Positions 17,543 to 26,122 of a stretch of DNA of 64,000 nt are shown here, one piece after another. The notes beneath the pieces are model-generated. The model searched no databases. It saw nothing but the letters and a program-made list of their open reading frames with translations, and was not told the origin of the DNA. The position numbers and the translations under genes were made by a program. Source of the stretch: Clostridium cavendishii DSM 21758 (GTDB lineage Bacteria > Bacillota > Clostridia > Clostridiales > Clostridiaceae); the NCBI RefSeq assembly GCF_900141845.1, contig NZ_FQZB01000007.1, positions 186,001 to 250,000 of the forward strand, written 5' to 3'. Each line of letters begins with the position of its first letter. The stretch's first letter is position 1.

Positions 17543-17869
17543 ATGGGTTCAAATAATCTAATTATAGATAAATTACAAAATTTATTTAGTGAATTAAGTT
17601 TAGTATTAGTAGCAAATAGAAGAGGAGATATTGATTATCATATTTCTGAAGTTAAATATGTAGTGAAAATTTTAAATGAATGTAAAAAAAATAATTATAC
17701 AGATTCTGGTAATATTATAAATGAGATAAAATCAATTTATAACAATTTATACTCAACAAGAGGTGGATTATCTGATTTCTTTATATGGAAGGCAGATTTT
17801 GATGAACGTATTAAAGCAAATGAACCTTTAGATAGAATTGGTGATGAAATATGGAAAATATTAAAATAA
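17543..17869 (+). CDS. Probable immunity protein of the decayed toxin
   Basis: A 108-residue soluble helical protein, intact. ATG 17543 lies behind AGGAGGAG, which overlaps the stop codon of the toxin remnant, the usual toxin-immunity spacing. An in-frame upstream ATG at 17483 lies inside the toxin remnant and has no ribosome site. The sequence DKLQNLFSELSLVLVANRRG and the end STRGGLSDFFIWKADFDERI resemble small polymorphic-toxin immunity proteins (DUF6966-like pattern, from memory). Keeping the antidote after losing the toxin could protect against kin that still carry it. Role assigned mainly from position. Confidence 0.6.
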   Translation: MGSNNLIIDKLQNLFSELSLVLVANRRGDIDYHISEVKYVVKILNECKKNNYTDSGNIINEIKSIYNNLYSTRGGLSDFFIWKADFDERIKANEPLDRIGDEIWKILK

Positions 17870-18302
17870 TTAACTGCAAAATTAAATATTATTTTGCTGC
17901 ATAAAAATAGCAGTTTACCTATTTTAATAAAATAATCAAAATAGGAAGAATAATTGAGGGAATAATGTTAATAATGCAGTGAATATGGGCAAATGGGGAA
18001 GAGTGGAAGATAAATTTTAAAAGTAAATTCCAGGTGATGAAACTAAAAATACTTTCTAAAATCTTTATCACCTATCCCCCCGTTCAACCTAAAGTAAAAG
18101 AAAATATCGTTGTAATGGAAATATTGATACTTCAATAGTGCCGATATTTTTTTATGCAATTAAGTTAATAGAAGGTAATGGAGAAAATTAAATATCAAAA
18201 AAAGTATAATGCGTAATTATCTAGTTGATGGTATAATAAAAACATTGTCATTATCTATAATAAGACTAATGATTAAATAAATGTGTAAAGTGAGACGATT
18301 AA
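17870..18302. other. Spacer with hairpins, no gene seen
   Basis: A weak hairpin GCAAAAT (17876-17882)/ATTTTGC (17891-17897) follows the immunity gene. AAAATATCG (18101-18109) pairs with CGATATTTT (18142-18150) and is followed by TTT, terminator-like. A C-run (CCTATCCCCCCG near 18070) stands out from the AT-rich background. No open frame with a ribosome site. Confidence 0.45.
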
Positions 18303-18716
18303 ATGAGATTTGAAAAATTAGAGAAATCAATAATTAAAATAGATAAGGAGCTTGAGGCTTTAACTATAGCTAAAAAGTATTTATCAAATATAGATGAGAT
18401 TAATGAAGTAAAAGACACTTTAAATAAGGAACGTCAAATATTAGCAGATGAATTGTATTATGGTGATAAAAAAGCTTATACAAAGTGTTGTGAAATTATT
18501 GAAGGATTATTAGATAAAGAACTTGATAAGTATGAGCAAATGGATTTATTAGAAGATATAAAAAAAATCTTTGGAAGAAAATCGCCAAATGTAAGTAAAA
18601 GAACTAATGGTCTAAATGCATGGCTTAAGGAGCTTTGCATTGAGTATAAGTGGATAGAGAATGAAAATAGTGACTGGGCTACATTAATTGTAACTGGGTT
18701 TGGTTTATATGAATAA
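18303..18716 (+). CDS. Unknown small protein, helical
   Basis: A 137-residue charged protein with no signal peptide or membrane segment. Residues 1-50 form a likely coiled coil (KLEKSIIKIDKELEALTIAK, VKDTLNKERQILADEL). The C-terminal half has FGRKSPNVSKRTNGLNAWLKEL and ends DWATLIVTGFGLYE. I do not recognise the family. The upstream GTGAGACG is only a modest ribosome site. Its place next to a toxin-immunity remnant would suit another immunity gene, but nothing in the sequence proves it. The perfect terminator hairpin at 18925 lies about 210 bases downstream. Confidence 0.6.
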   Translation: MRFEKLEKSIIKIDKELEALTIAKKYLSNIDEINEVKDTLNKERQILADELYYGDKKAYTKCCEIIEGLLDKELDKYEQMDLLEDIKKIFGRKSPNVSKRTNGLNAWLKELCIEYKWIENENSDWATLIVTGFGLYE

Positions 18717-18924
18717 AAAAGTAAAATAATATATTTATATATTGGGATATGTTAGTAATAATATGGAGTTTTTATGAAATATACAAGATTGTTAAAGTAA
18801 TATTAATTTAGGTTTTAATAGTATTAGTATTAAAAAGTTATTTAGAGAAGAAATAAGTTAAAAAGTAAAGATAATTAATATAGCTCTCTATCTAAAGTGG
18901 TTAGAGATAGGACTTATAAAAATA

Positions 18925-18966
18925 AAAATGGAACACCTAAATTTATAAGGGGTGTTCCATTTTAAA
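18925..18966. terminator. Bidirectional terminator, 13-bp perfect stem
   Basis: AAAATGGAACACC (18925-18937) with GGTGTTCCATTTT (18951-18963), with A-rich and T-rich flanks on both sides. It separates the convergent genes ending at 18716 and 19016. Confidence 0.85.
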
Positions 18967-19015
18967 ATTAAAGATTAGTTTTCTATAAAAATTAATAAAA
19001 AGACCGTTTAATTAA

Positions 19016-19387
19016 TTATCTATGATATTGCATTGCTGACCAAGTATTAGGACCAACTCTACCATCGCTAGATAATGAATGTCTTTGTTGAAAATGCTCT
19101 ACAGCATTTTGTGTTTTGATTCCAAAGTACCCATCTTCACTACCTACATAATAAGCATAGTCTCCTGAACTACTAGCTAATCCATTTAAAAAATGTTGAA
19201 TTTTTTGTACATTAGAGTCATAGCCACCATTTTGAACGCTCATAATATATCCAGGATAGCTTCCAATAGCTGGGGTGCTGTAATCACATGCTTTTACAGT
19301 AGTAGGTGGTGCTATTACACCCATTCCTAATGCCATTGTACATACTACTCCACCAGCAACTAATTTTCTACGTAAATTTTTTAACAT
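19016..19387 (-). CDS. Secreted peptidoglycan-binding domain protein
   Basis: A 123-residue exported protein. A signal peptide (RRKLVAGGVVCTMALGMGVI, cleaved around KAC) is followed by one PG_binding_1 domain, residues about 55-120: NVQKIQHFLNG, GYFGIKTQNAVEHFQQRHSL, DGRVGPNTWSAM. There is no catalytic domain, so it probably binds cell wall without cutting it, unlike the usual fusion to amidases or L,D-transpeptidases. AGGAGATGTTAAA precedes the start. It is a single gene with its own upstream spacer. A role as wall-targeted secreted factor or modulator of a hydrolase is inference. Confidence 0.85.
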   Translation of the reverse strand: MLKNLRRKLVAGGVVCTMALGMGVIAPPTTVKACDYSTPAIGSYPGYIMSVQNGGYDSNVQKIQHFLNGLASSSGDYAYYVGSEDGYFGIKTQNAVEHFQQRHSLSSDGRVGPNTWSAMQYHR

Positions 19388-19816
19388 TTTAACATCTCCT
19401 ATAATTTTGTTAGAGTTTTTCCTCTACAATTACATAATATACTTATTTTTACAATTATTCAAGTTAATTCCTGTTAACAAAATTAATATTTATTTAACAT
19501 ATATTTTATTAATCATGTTATAACTAAGAAATAATGCTAAGTTTTTTATTGTTTATGGAAGTAATAGCTACTAATAAGTGAGAATATAAATTTTAATTTG
19601 GAGATTTGAACTTGAGTAAGTATCCCAATTTAAATTTGCTAATACGAACTTACCTTGTAAGAGTATTACTATGAATGATAATAAATAGGATTTCCTTTTT
19701 ATTTTAAAAATTAGTTAAGATTGGAAGGTTTGTGCAAAATTTTATTATAAAAATAAATAAAGTTTAAACATATTAGAAGATAAAATTTGATAAAATGTAA
19801 AAATTTTATTATGAAA
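19388..19816. other. Spacer without a gene
   Basis: Upstream region of the peptidoglycan-binding gene (minus strand). The stretch around 19590-19680 is slightly less AT-rich but has stops in all frames. No recognised RNA or repeat. Confidence 0.45.
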
Positions 19817-19854
19817 TATACCTTAAAATAAGCTAAGTGTTATTTTAAGGTATA
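19817..19854 (-). terminator. Terminator of the DEAD-box helicase gene
   Basis: A perfect 15-bp stem, TATACCTTAAAATAA (19817-19831) with TTATTTTAAGGTATA (19840-19854), 8-base loop. It lies 58 bases past the helicase stop codon on the minus strand. Confidence 0.75.
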
Positions 19855-19911
19855 CTAATCAATAATAGATAAAAAATTGTTGATTGTTTTAAAGATAATT
19901 AATAAAACTAG

Positions 19912-21015
19912 CTATACATATCGTCTAGGAATTTTAAATTCTATAGCTTTTTCAATTTGTTCTAAAGTTCTAAAATCTTTAGGATCTATAAACATACAAG
20001 TGTATCCATCATTGGTAGCTCTTCCAGTCCTACCAATGCGGTGAATATATATTTCAGGACTTTCTGGTATATCATAGTTATAAATATGAGATACACCGCT
20101 TACATCTAAGCCCCTGGAAGCTACATCTGTAGCTATTAAATATTGAATATCAGCATTTCTAAAGGCTTTCATTATTCTTTCACGTTTTGATTGAGGAACA
20201 TCTTTATGTAACTTTTCACAATTATAACCTTTTTGATAAAGTGCTACTTCAAGAGCATCGGCCCTTCTTTTAGTTCTGCAAAATATAATAGCCATAAAAG
20301 GATTATCTTCTTCTAATACCTTACATAAAGCATCTTGTTTCCATCTATCAGTAGTCTCTACAACATCTTGTTTTATATTAGCTAAGGTTACAGTTTCTTT
20401 TTTTATAGAAATTACCTTAGGGTCATTCATATATCTATAAGCAAGTTTTTTTACTTGTGAGTCCATAGTTGCAGAAAAACAAAGAGTTTGGCGTTTTTTT
20501 GGTGCTTGTTTCATTATAGTTTCAACTTCATTTTTAAACCCCATTAAAAGCATTTGATCCGCTTCGTCTAAAACTATAGTTTTAAGTTTTGAAAGATCAA
20601 TAGTTTTTCTTTCAATGTGGTCTAAAAGTCTACCAGGTGTAGCTATTACTAAATGAATATTTCCATTTAATTTTTTTACTTGAGAACCTATATCTTTTCC
20701 TCCATAAGCAGACAATATATTAATATCTTTAGCTTCCTTTAGCTTCATGGCCTCTTCTGTTATTTGAATGGCAAGTTCTCTTGTAGGAGACACAATTAAT
20801 GCCTGAATATAATTTGAAGTAGTCGATATATTTTCGAAAATAGGTAATAAAAAAGCAAGTGTTTTACCTGTTCCAGTCTGAGCTTCAGCTATAACATCGT
20901 TGAAAGTTTTAATAGGTTCAATTGCTTCTGATTGAATCTCAGTTGGTGTTACGATTCCAGATTTTTTTAGAGTAGCTATAATATTTTCGTTAATTCCTAA
21001 GTCTTTAAAATTCAT
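19912..21015 (-). CDS. DEAD-box ATP-dependent RNA helicase
   Basis: A 367-residue RNA helicase core. Q motif FKDLGINENI...TPTEIQ (3-28), Walker A AQTGTGKT (45-52), PTRELA, TPGRLLD, LDEADQM (DEAD), SAT and, in domain 2, FCRTKRRAD, ATDVASRGLD and HRIGRTGR. It stops about 20 residues after the core, so it lacks the basic or RRM-type C-terminal tail that directs CshA/CsdA/DbpA to a target. It probably unwinds mRNA or rRNA duplexes, with cold adaptation or RNA turnover as usual roles. AAAGGTATAATAAT precedes the start. Confidence 0.93.
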   Translation of the reverse strand: MNFKDLGINENIIATLKKSGIVTPTEIQSEAIEPIKTFNDVIAEAQTGTGKTLAFLLPIFENISTTSNYIQALIVSPTRELAIQITEEAMKLKEAKDINILSAYGGKDIGSQVKKLNGNIHLVIATPGRLLDHIERKTIDLSKLKTIVLDEADQMLLMGFKNEVETIMKQAPKKRQTLCFSATMDSQVKKLAYRYMNDPKVISIKKETVTLANIKQDVVETTDRWKQDALCKVLEEDNPFMAIIFCRTKRRADALEVALYQKGYNCEKLHKDVPQSKRERIMKAFRNADIQYLIATDVASRGLDVSGVSHIYNYDIPESPEIYIHRIGRTGRATNDGYTCMFIDPKDFRTLEQIEKAIEFKIPRRYV

Positions 21016-21383
21016 ATTATTATACCTTTCATCTTAAATGTAATTTATATAGGAGTAATTATAACATAAATAACTATATATGTTGCAATTTAAAATCTAT
21101 ATTTATGTTAATACACTTGTTGAGCACAAAATAAAGTTTATATTAAATTTATTGGTAGGAAGCAGATTACAACATATATATCAAAATGCTTTATTACTAA
21201 TTAATACTATAGTGAAAAAATATCTTTAAATCTTTAAAATATTATCGCTTTTATTTTAAATAAGTAATCCATAGTATATAATGTAAAGGAATTTAATAAT
21301 AAAATAATTAAGTTTAGCACTTATAGTAATTTTTAAAACATATACTATTAAGATGAATACTTTAAGTTTTTATAGGAGTAGTT
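21016..21383. other. Divergent promoter region
   Basis: AT-rich spacer between the helicase and a small forward ORF. No perfect palindrome or RNA stood out. Promoter-like TATAAT variants are too common here to choose one. Confidence 0.4.
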
Positions 21384-21557
21384 ATGTTTATAGAAGAAAA
21401 TACTTATATTTTGCCAGTAAAATTTGTTAGCACAGATGAGCTTGAAATTGAAAACATAAGAGATTTAATTAATAATATGGAAGAATTTAAAAATCGTATT
21501 AAACAGTCAGAAGAAAATTGTAAGGAGGTTAATGAAAAATTAGATAAGGATAGTTAG
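21384..21557 (+). CDS. 57-residue small protein of unknown function
   Basis: ATG 21384 follows TAGGAGTAGTT and the frame runs 57 codons to TAG 21555. The product is acidic, starts MFIEENTYILPVKFVSTDEL and then forms a charged helix (NNMEEFKNRIKQSEENCKEV). It ends 28 bases before rluF, so the two may be co-transcribed. The good ribosome site and length support a real gene. I do not recognise it. Confidence 0.6.
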   Translation: MFIEENTYILPVKFVSTDELEIENIRDLINNMEEFKNRIKQSEENCKEVNEKLDKDS

Positions 21558-21585
21558 TTGTATTTTAGAAAGGACAATTTTAAAT

Positions 21586-22263
21586 ATGAGGATAAATAAA
21601 CTACTGAGTAACTTTGGATATTGTTCGAGGAAGGAAGCAAACAGACTTATTGAAGATAAAAGAGTTATGGTTAATGGAAAGCTTTGTGAAAAGGGACAAT
21701 GGGTAGAGCTTACTGATAGTATTTTAATAGATAATGAACCTATAAAAGAGAAAGAAAAGATTTATATAGCTTTAAATAAACCAATTGGGATCACTTGCAC
21801 AGCGGCTAATGAGGTTAAGGATAATATAATAGATTTTATTAATTTTAATCAATATATATTTCCGGTAGGAAGGTTAGATAAGGAATCTCAAGGACTTATA
21901 CTTATGACTAATGATGGTGACTTAGCAAATAAAATATTAGAAGCTGAAAATAAACATGAGAAAGAATATATAGTAACTTTAGATAGGGCCTTTGATGATG
22001 AGTTTTTAGTAAGTATGGCATCAGGAGTTGAAATTTGTGGTCAAATAACAAGAAAGTGTATACTTACAAGAATTAATGAAGATACATTTAAGATTATATT
22101 AACTCAAGGAATTAATAAACAGATAAGAAGAATGACAAAGGTTTTTGGTTATAATGTTATAAGGTTGGAACGAATTAGAATTATGAATATAGAGCTTAGA
22201 GGAATAGAATATGGTAAGTGGCGTAATCTTACAGAAGAGGAGATTATAGAGCTTAATAGTTAA
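21586..22263 (+). CDS. rluF: 23S rRNA pseudouridine synthase RluF
   Basis: A 225-residue enzyme of the RsuA/RluB/E/F family. N-terminal S4 RNA-binding domain (RINKLLSNFGYCSRKEANRLI, 2-22), catalytic motif VGRLDKESQGLIL with Asp98, and the RluF-type C-terminal stretch INKQIRRMTKVFGYNVIRLERIRIMN. The sequence around HEKEYIVTLDRAF and MASGVEICGQITRKC fits RluF, which modifies U2604 in 23S rRNA of E. coli; the exact site here is inferred. An unexplained structured element follows at 22287. Confidence 0.85.
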   Translation: MRINKLLSNFGYCSRKEANRLIEDKRVMVNGKLCEKGQWVELTDSILIDNEPIKEKEKIYIALNKPIGITCTAANEVKDNIIDFINFNQYIFPVGRLDKESQGLILMTNDGDLANKILEAENKHEKEYIVTLDRAFDDEFLVSMASGVEICGQITRKCILTRINEDTFKIILTQGINKQIRRMTKVFGYNVIRLERIRIMNIELRGIEYGKWRNLTEEEIIELNS

Positions 22264-22286
22264 ATTTATTTTATTATTTAACAAAA

Positions 22287-22327
22287 GGGAGCTTAGCAAA
22301 TCCGGCGAAGGACAAATCTAAGCTCCC
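22287..22327 (+). ncRNA. GC-richer stem-loop with symmetric internal loop
   Basis: A 10-bp stem GGGAGCTTAG (22287-22296) with CTAAGCTCCC (22318-22327). Inside it, CAAA and CAAAT flank a second mini-stem TCC/GGA capped by GGCGAA. There is no T-run after it (ATGTAATCAGC), so it is a poor intrinsic terminator. It is clearly less AT-rich than its surroundings. It could be the 3' end of the rluF transcript, a small RNA, or part of a regulatory leader of the aminopeptidase gene. I do not match it to a known riboswitch. Confidence 0.4.
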
Positions 22328-22449
22328 ATGTAATCAGCACTTACGTACCAACTGCAAATTTATAATAGCATAGTATTTAAAAAAGTGCAAAACATATTTT
22401 GGATATGTTTAAAGTTTAATTTCACAATTTAACTAAAAAGTGCATACGA

Positions 22450-22478
22450 TGTTAACAGTTTATAAACTGTGATATAAT
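22450..22478 (+). promoter_or_regulatory. Promoter with 16-bp palindromic operator, upstream of the M42 peptidase
   Basis: Extended -10 TGATATAAT (TATAAT at 22473-22478). A perfect palindrome, ACAGTTTA/TAAACTGT at 22455-22470, fills the spacer between it and a weak -35 (TGTTAA, 22450-22455). Such a placement is typical of a repressor operator. The cognate regulator is not in the window. Confidence 0.6.
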
Positions 22479-22534
22479 AGTAGTGATATTCTAAATAATA
22501 TAGGGAGTGAAAAATAATTGGGGAGGGGTTAATA

Positions 22535-23572
22535 ATGGATTTAAAAATAGATAAAGAATATGTTTTAAAAACTGCCAAGGAAATATTAGAGTTTCATAGT
22601 CCTACTGGGTTCTGCTTTGACATTATGAAAGATATAGAAAGCAGAGCTAAAGGCTTTGGGTATGAATTTGAAACTACTAATAAGGGTTGTGGAATAATAA
22701 CTTTAAAAGGTAAAAGTGACAGTAAAGTGGTAGGATTATCAGCTCATGTAGATACATTAGGTGCAATGGTAAGGTCTATCACAGCAAGTGGTACTCTTAA
22801 ATTTACACTTTTAGGTGGTCCAATTGTTCCAACTTTAGACGCTGAGTATTGTAAGATAAGAACTAGAGAAGGAAGAATATATACAGGAACATTTTTGAGT
22901 ACAAGTCCATCAATACATGTTTTTGCTGATAGTAAATCTAAAGTAAGAGATCCTGAAAATATGGAGATTAGAATTGACGAAAAAGTAAAGACTAAGGAAG
23001 AGGTAGAAGCGCTTGGAATATGCGCTGGAGACTTTATATTTATAGAGCCTAAAACAGAAATAACAGAAAGTGGTTTTATAAAATCAAGATTTATCGATGA
23101 TAAAGGTAGTGTAACTGCATTAATGGGGCTATTAGAATTAATGAGCAGGGAAAATATAGTTCCAAGCTATACTACAAAAATATTTATTTCTACCTATGAA
23201 GAAGTTGGGCATGGTTCAGCATATATACCACAGGACATAACAGAAATGATAGCTGTAGATATGGGCTGTATAGGTGATGATTTAAATTGTACTGAATATG
23301 ATGTGTCAATATGTGCAAAGGATTCAGGAGGCCCTTATGATTATAATATGGTAACTGATTTAGTTAATCTAAGCAAGAAAAATAATCTATCTTATGTTGT
23401 GGATATATATCCTATGTATGGATCAGATGTTGTTGCTGCACTTAATGCAGGTAATAATATAAGAGGTGCGCTTATTGGACCTGGTGTGCATGCATCTCAT
23501 GGAATGGAGCGAACACATTATGATGCCATAGAAAATACAATAAAACTATTATATTTATATATAACTAAATAG
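22535..23572 (+). CDS. M42 family metallo-aminopeptidase
   Basis: A 345-residue di-metal exopeptidase of the glutamyl-aminopeptidase/FrvX family, normally a cytoplasmic dodecamer trimming peptides. Metal-site motifs in order: SAHVDTLGAMV, RFIDDKGSVTAL, TYEEVGHGSAYI (catalytic Glu and metal Glu), AVDMGCIGD and GPGVHASHGMERTHYDAI. No signal peptide. Two possible ribosome sites (GGGAGTG and GGGGAGGGG) precede; the second is at correct spacing for 22535. The palindrome-covered promoter implies specific repression rather than constitutive expression. Confidence 0.9.
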   Translation: MDLKIDKEYVLKTAKEILEFHSPTGFCFDIMKDIESRAKGFGYEFETTNKGCGIITLKGKSDSKVVGLSAHVDTLGAMVRSITASGTLKFTLLGGPIVPTLDAEYCKIRTREGRIYTGTFLSTSPSIHVFADSKSKVRDPENMEIRIDEKVKTKEEVEALGICAGDFIFIEPKTEITESGFIKSRFIDDKGSVTALMGLLELMSRENIVPSYTTKIFISTYEEVGHGSAYIPQDITEMIAVDMGCIGDDLNCTEYDVSICAKDSGGPYDYNMVTDLVNLSKKNNLSYVVDIYPMYGSDVVAALNAGNNIRGALIGPGVHASHGMERTHYDAIENTIKLLYLYITK

Positions 23573-23708
23573 AGAAAACAACATAAAAATTAAAAAATAA
23601 ATTTTTTTTATTAATTAAAATTTGTTAAATATTAAAAAAAATAAGAAAAATTTAATGAAATGAACTGATAAAATACTAAAAATTCTGAAAATAAATAAAA
23701 TTCAAAAA

Positions 23709-23737
23709 TTGACTATGAGTTTTGTGAGTAGTATATT
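23709..23737 (+). promoter_or_regulatory. Sigma-A promoter of ald
   Basis: TTGACT (23709-23714), a 17-base spacer and TATATT (23732-23737), 40 bases before the start codon. GGAGGGG is the ribosome site. Confidence 0.7.
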
Positions 23738-23776
23738 TCTAGTATAAGTGTAAATGATTACTCGGAGGGGATTATT

Positions 23777-24895
23777 ATGATAATAGGTGTTCCAAAGGAA
23801 ATAAAAAATAATGAGAATAGGGTTGGGTTAACTCCTGGTGGAGTAGGTGAGCTAGTTAATAATGGTCATGAAGTTATAGTAGAAACTAGAGCTGGTCTTG
23901 GAAGTGGATTTACTGATGAACAGTATTTAAAAGTAGGAGCTAAAATAGCAGAAGTAAATACTGAGGTGTTTGATAAGAGTGATATTATAGTTAAAGTTAA
24001 GGAACCATTGAGAGAAGAATATGATTTATTTAAAAAGGGTCAAAACTTATATACTTATTTACATTTAGCACCTAATAGAGAGCTTACAGAAGCGTTATTA
24101 AAAAAGGAAGTTACTGGTATAGCTTATGAAACAGTTCAATTAAATAATGGAAGTTTACCTTTATTAGTACCTATGAGTGAAGTTGCTGGAAGAATGTCTG
24201 TACAAGTTGGAGCTAATCTCCTTGAAAAATATAGAGGAGGAATGGGAATACTTTTAGGTGGAGTATCTGGAGTTGCACCAGCAGAAGTAGTTATTATAGG
24301 TGGTGGAGTTGTTGGAACTAATGCAGCTAAAATGGCACTTGGTATGGGTGCTAGAGTAACTATTTTGGATGTTAATAAAAGTAGACTGATGTATTTAGAT
24401 GATGTATTTGGAGGTAGAGTTACAACACTAATTTGTAATGAGCATAATATTTCTGAATCAACTAAAAAGGCTGATTTATTAATTGGAGCAGTTTTAGTTA
24501 TGGGAGCTAGTGCACCTAAATTAGTAAAAGAAGAAATGGTAAAGAAGATGAAAAAGGGAGCTGTAATAGTAGATGTAGCTATTGATCAGGGTGGTTCAGT
24601 AGAAACTATAGATAGGGTTACAACTCACGATAACCCTTGCTATGAAAAACATGGAGTAGTACACTATTCAGTAGCAAATATGCCTGGAGCAGTACCAAGA
24701 ACCTCAACAATAGCATTAGAATCAGCTACACTTCCATATCTATTAAAGATTGCCAATAACGGTGTAGAAGAAGCATTAAGAGAAGATCACTGTTTATTAA
24801 AGGGATTAAATACCTATAAAGGTCATGTTACTTGTGAGCCAGTAGCAAAGAGTTTAAAACTTTCATATGTTGACCCAAGAGAATTTTTCGAATAA
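23777..24895 (+). CDS. ald: Alanine dehydrogenase
   Basis: A 372-residue NAD-dependent enzyme converting L-alanine to pyruvate and ammonium. N-terminal signature MIIGVPKEIKNNENRVGLTPGGV with the pyruvate-binding Arg/Lys region, LYTYLHLAPN (catalytic His), Rossmann loop IIGGGVVGTNAAKMALGMGA with acidic ILDVN, and DVAIDQGGSVET with the second catalytic Asp. Length matches the family. It stands alone with its own promoter and terminator. In spore-formers it supports alanine catabolism and sporulation nutrition. Confidence 0.96.
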   Translation: MIIGVPKEIKNNENRVGLTPGGVGELVNNGHEVIVETRAGLGSGFTDEQYLKVGAKIAEVNTEVFDKSDIIVKVKEPLREEYDLFKKGQNLYTYLHLAPNRELTEALLKKEVTGIAYETVQLNNGSLPLLVPMSEVAGRMSVQVGANLLEKYRGGMGILLGGVSGVAPAEVVIIGGGVVGTNAAKMALGMGARVTILDVNKSRLMYLDDVFGGRVTTLICNEHNISESTKKADLLIGAVLVMGASAPKLVKEEMVKKMKKGAVIVDVAIDQGGSVETIDRVTTHDNPCYEKHGVVHYSVANMPGAVPRTSTIALESATLPYLLKIANNGVEEALREDHCLLKGLNTYKGHVTCEPVAKSLKLSYVDPREFFE

Positions 24896-24907
24896 TATAA
24901 ATAATAC

Positions 24908-24942
24908 AAACCTTCTAAGCTCAAAAACTTAGAAGGTTTTGC
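24908..24942 (+). terminator. Terminator of ald
   Basis: Perfect 12-bp stem AAACCTTCTAAG (24908-24919) with CTTAGAAGGTTT (24928-24939), followed by TGCTTGTGTTTT. Confidence 0.85.
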
Positions 24943-25359
24943 TTGTGTTTTAAACTATTTTTATAAAATAGTTAATTTTAAATAAAAGTATATAAGGAGA
25001 AACAAATAATAATTAGTAACTTTAAAATTAAGCCGAATTTTTAAATAATGAGAATTGATAATTATAAAATATATAAATAAATTAATAAATAAATTGATAT
25101 ATATGTAAAAATTATATGTTAATAATAAATAATAGTATATTTAGAGGCATTATAGGCAATTATATTTAAGAAAAAGTGATTTTAACAATAATAATTAAGG
25201 TGATGTTTAAGTATAAAAGCTTAATTTTTTAGTATGCAGTTTATTGTGGTAGAATAGTATTAATAATATTAAGTTTAGTGAATTAATAAAATATATTTAA
25301 AAGGTTATAAAATAAGGAAAGATATTTTATAGTAAATTAAATTTAGAAAGGTAAGGCAT
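24943..25359. other. AT-rich leader region of satD
   Basis: No gene, strong repeat or structured RNA visible. A loose promoter (TAGAAT at 25250-25255) may drive satD. The ribosome site AGAAAGGTAAGG lies just before 25360. Confidence 0.4.
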
Positions 25360-26121
25360 ATGAAAGTATATAGTGTAATAAATATAGATATAGTAAAATC
25401 TAGAAAAATTAAGGATAGAGCAAATATACAACAAATGATTAAGCAATATTTTAGTACTTTGAATTTAAAGTATAAAGATGTTTTAGTTGCACCTATAACT
25501 TTTACATTAGGAGATGAATGGCAATTAGTTTTAAGGAAGACAAATAAAAGCTATGAATTAGTTAATGAAATAAAAAAATTTTTATTATCAAAAAAAATAG
25601 AAATTTATTGTGGAATAGGTGTTGGGAGTATAAGTACAAATGAATCTAACGATACAAGAGAAATGGATGGAGAGGCTTTTATCCATGCTAGAAAAGCTAT
25701 AACTATGGCAAAAACAAATAACAGATTTTATAATAAAGAAATTCATACAAAATATTGTAGAGTAATTTTGATTGGTAATCCGAAGTATATTATGAATACT
25801 AATGTATCAAATAGCTATGATGTAGCACAAATGGAAGTTGCCGTTACAATAGAAGATGAATTAAATATAGTTGATATTATTAATGCTCTTATACAAAATA
25901 ATGAAATGATAGAAAGTAAGTTTACAGAAAAACAAATAGAGGTAATTAACCTTTATGAAGAATTAGGAACATATAATGAAATTCAAAAACTATATCCTAA
26001 TATGTCTAAATCAAGTACATCTCATAAACTAACAGCATCAAATTACTTTTTGACTGTTTATAATAAACAAATTATAGCAAATTTAATAAAGGTATATACA
26101 AAATTATTAATGGAGAGTTAG
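25360..26121 (+). CDS. satD: SatD family protein: cyclase-like domain plus HTH
   Basis: A 253-residue cytoplasmic protein of the SatD family (PF16264), named from the Streptococcus mutans sat acid-tolerance operon; its biochemical role is not settled. I see two parts. Residues 1-160 carry NIDIVKSR (Asp10), TLGDEWQ (51-55), YCGIGVGSIS (84-92) and MDGEAFIHARKAI (102-114). That series is laid out like the metal-Asp strand, GD-hairpin, G-I-G-x-G strand and G-x-A-x-x-x-A helix of class III nucleotide cyclases. Residues about 185-250 look like a sigma-region-4-type helix-turn-helix (TEKQIEVINLYEELGTYNEI). The cyclase link is my inference. The stop is 1 base from the next start. Confidence 0.78.
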   Translation: MKVYSVINIDIVKSRKIKDRANIQQMIKQYFSTLNLKYKDVLVAPITFTLGDEWQLVLRKTNKSYELVNEIKKFLLSKKIEIYCGIGVGSISTNESNDTREMDGEAFIHARKAITMAKTNNRFYNKEIHTKYCRVILIGNPKYIMNTNVSNSYDVAQMEVAVTIEDELNIVDIINALIQNNEMIESKFTEKQIEVINLYEELGTYNEIQKLYPNMSKSSTSHKLTASNYFLTVYNKQIIANLIKVYTKLLMES

Positions 26122-26122
26122 T

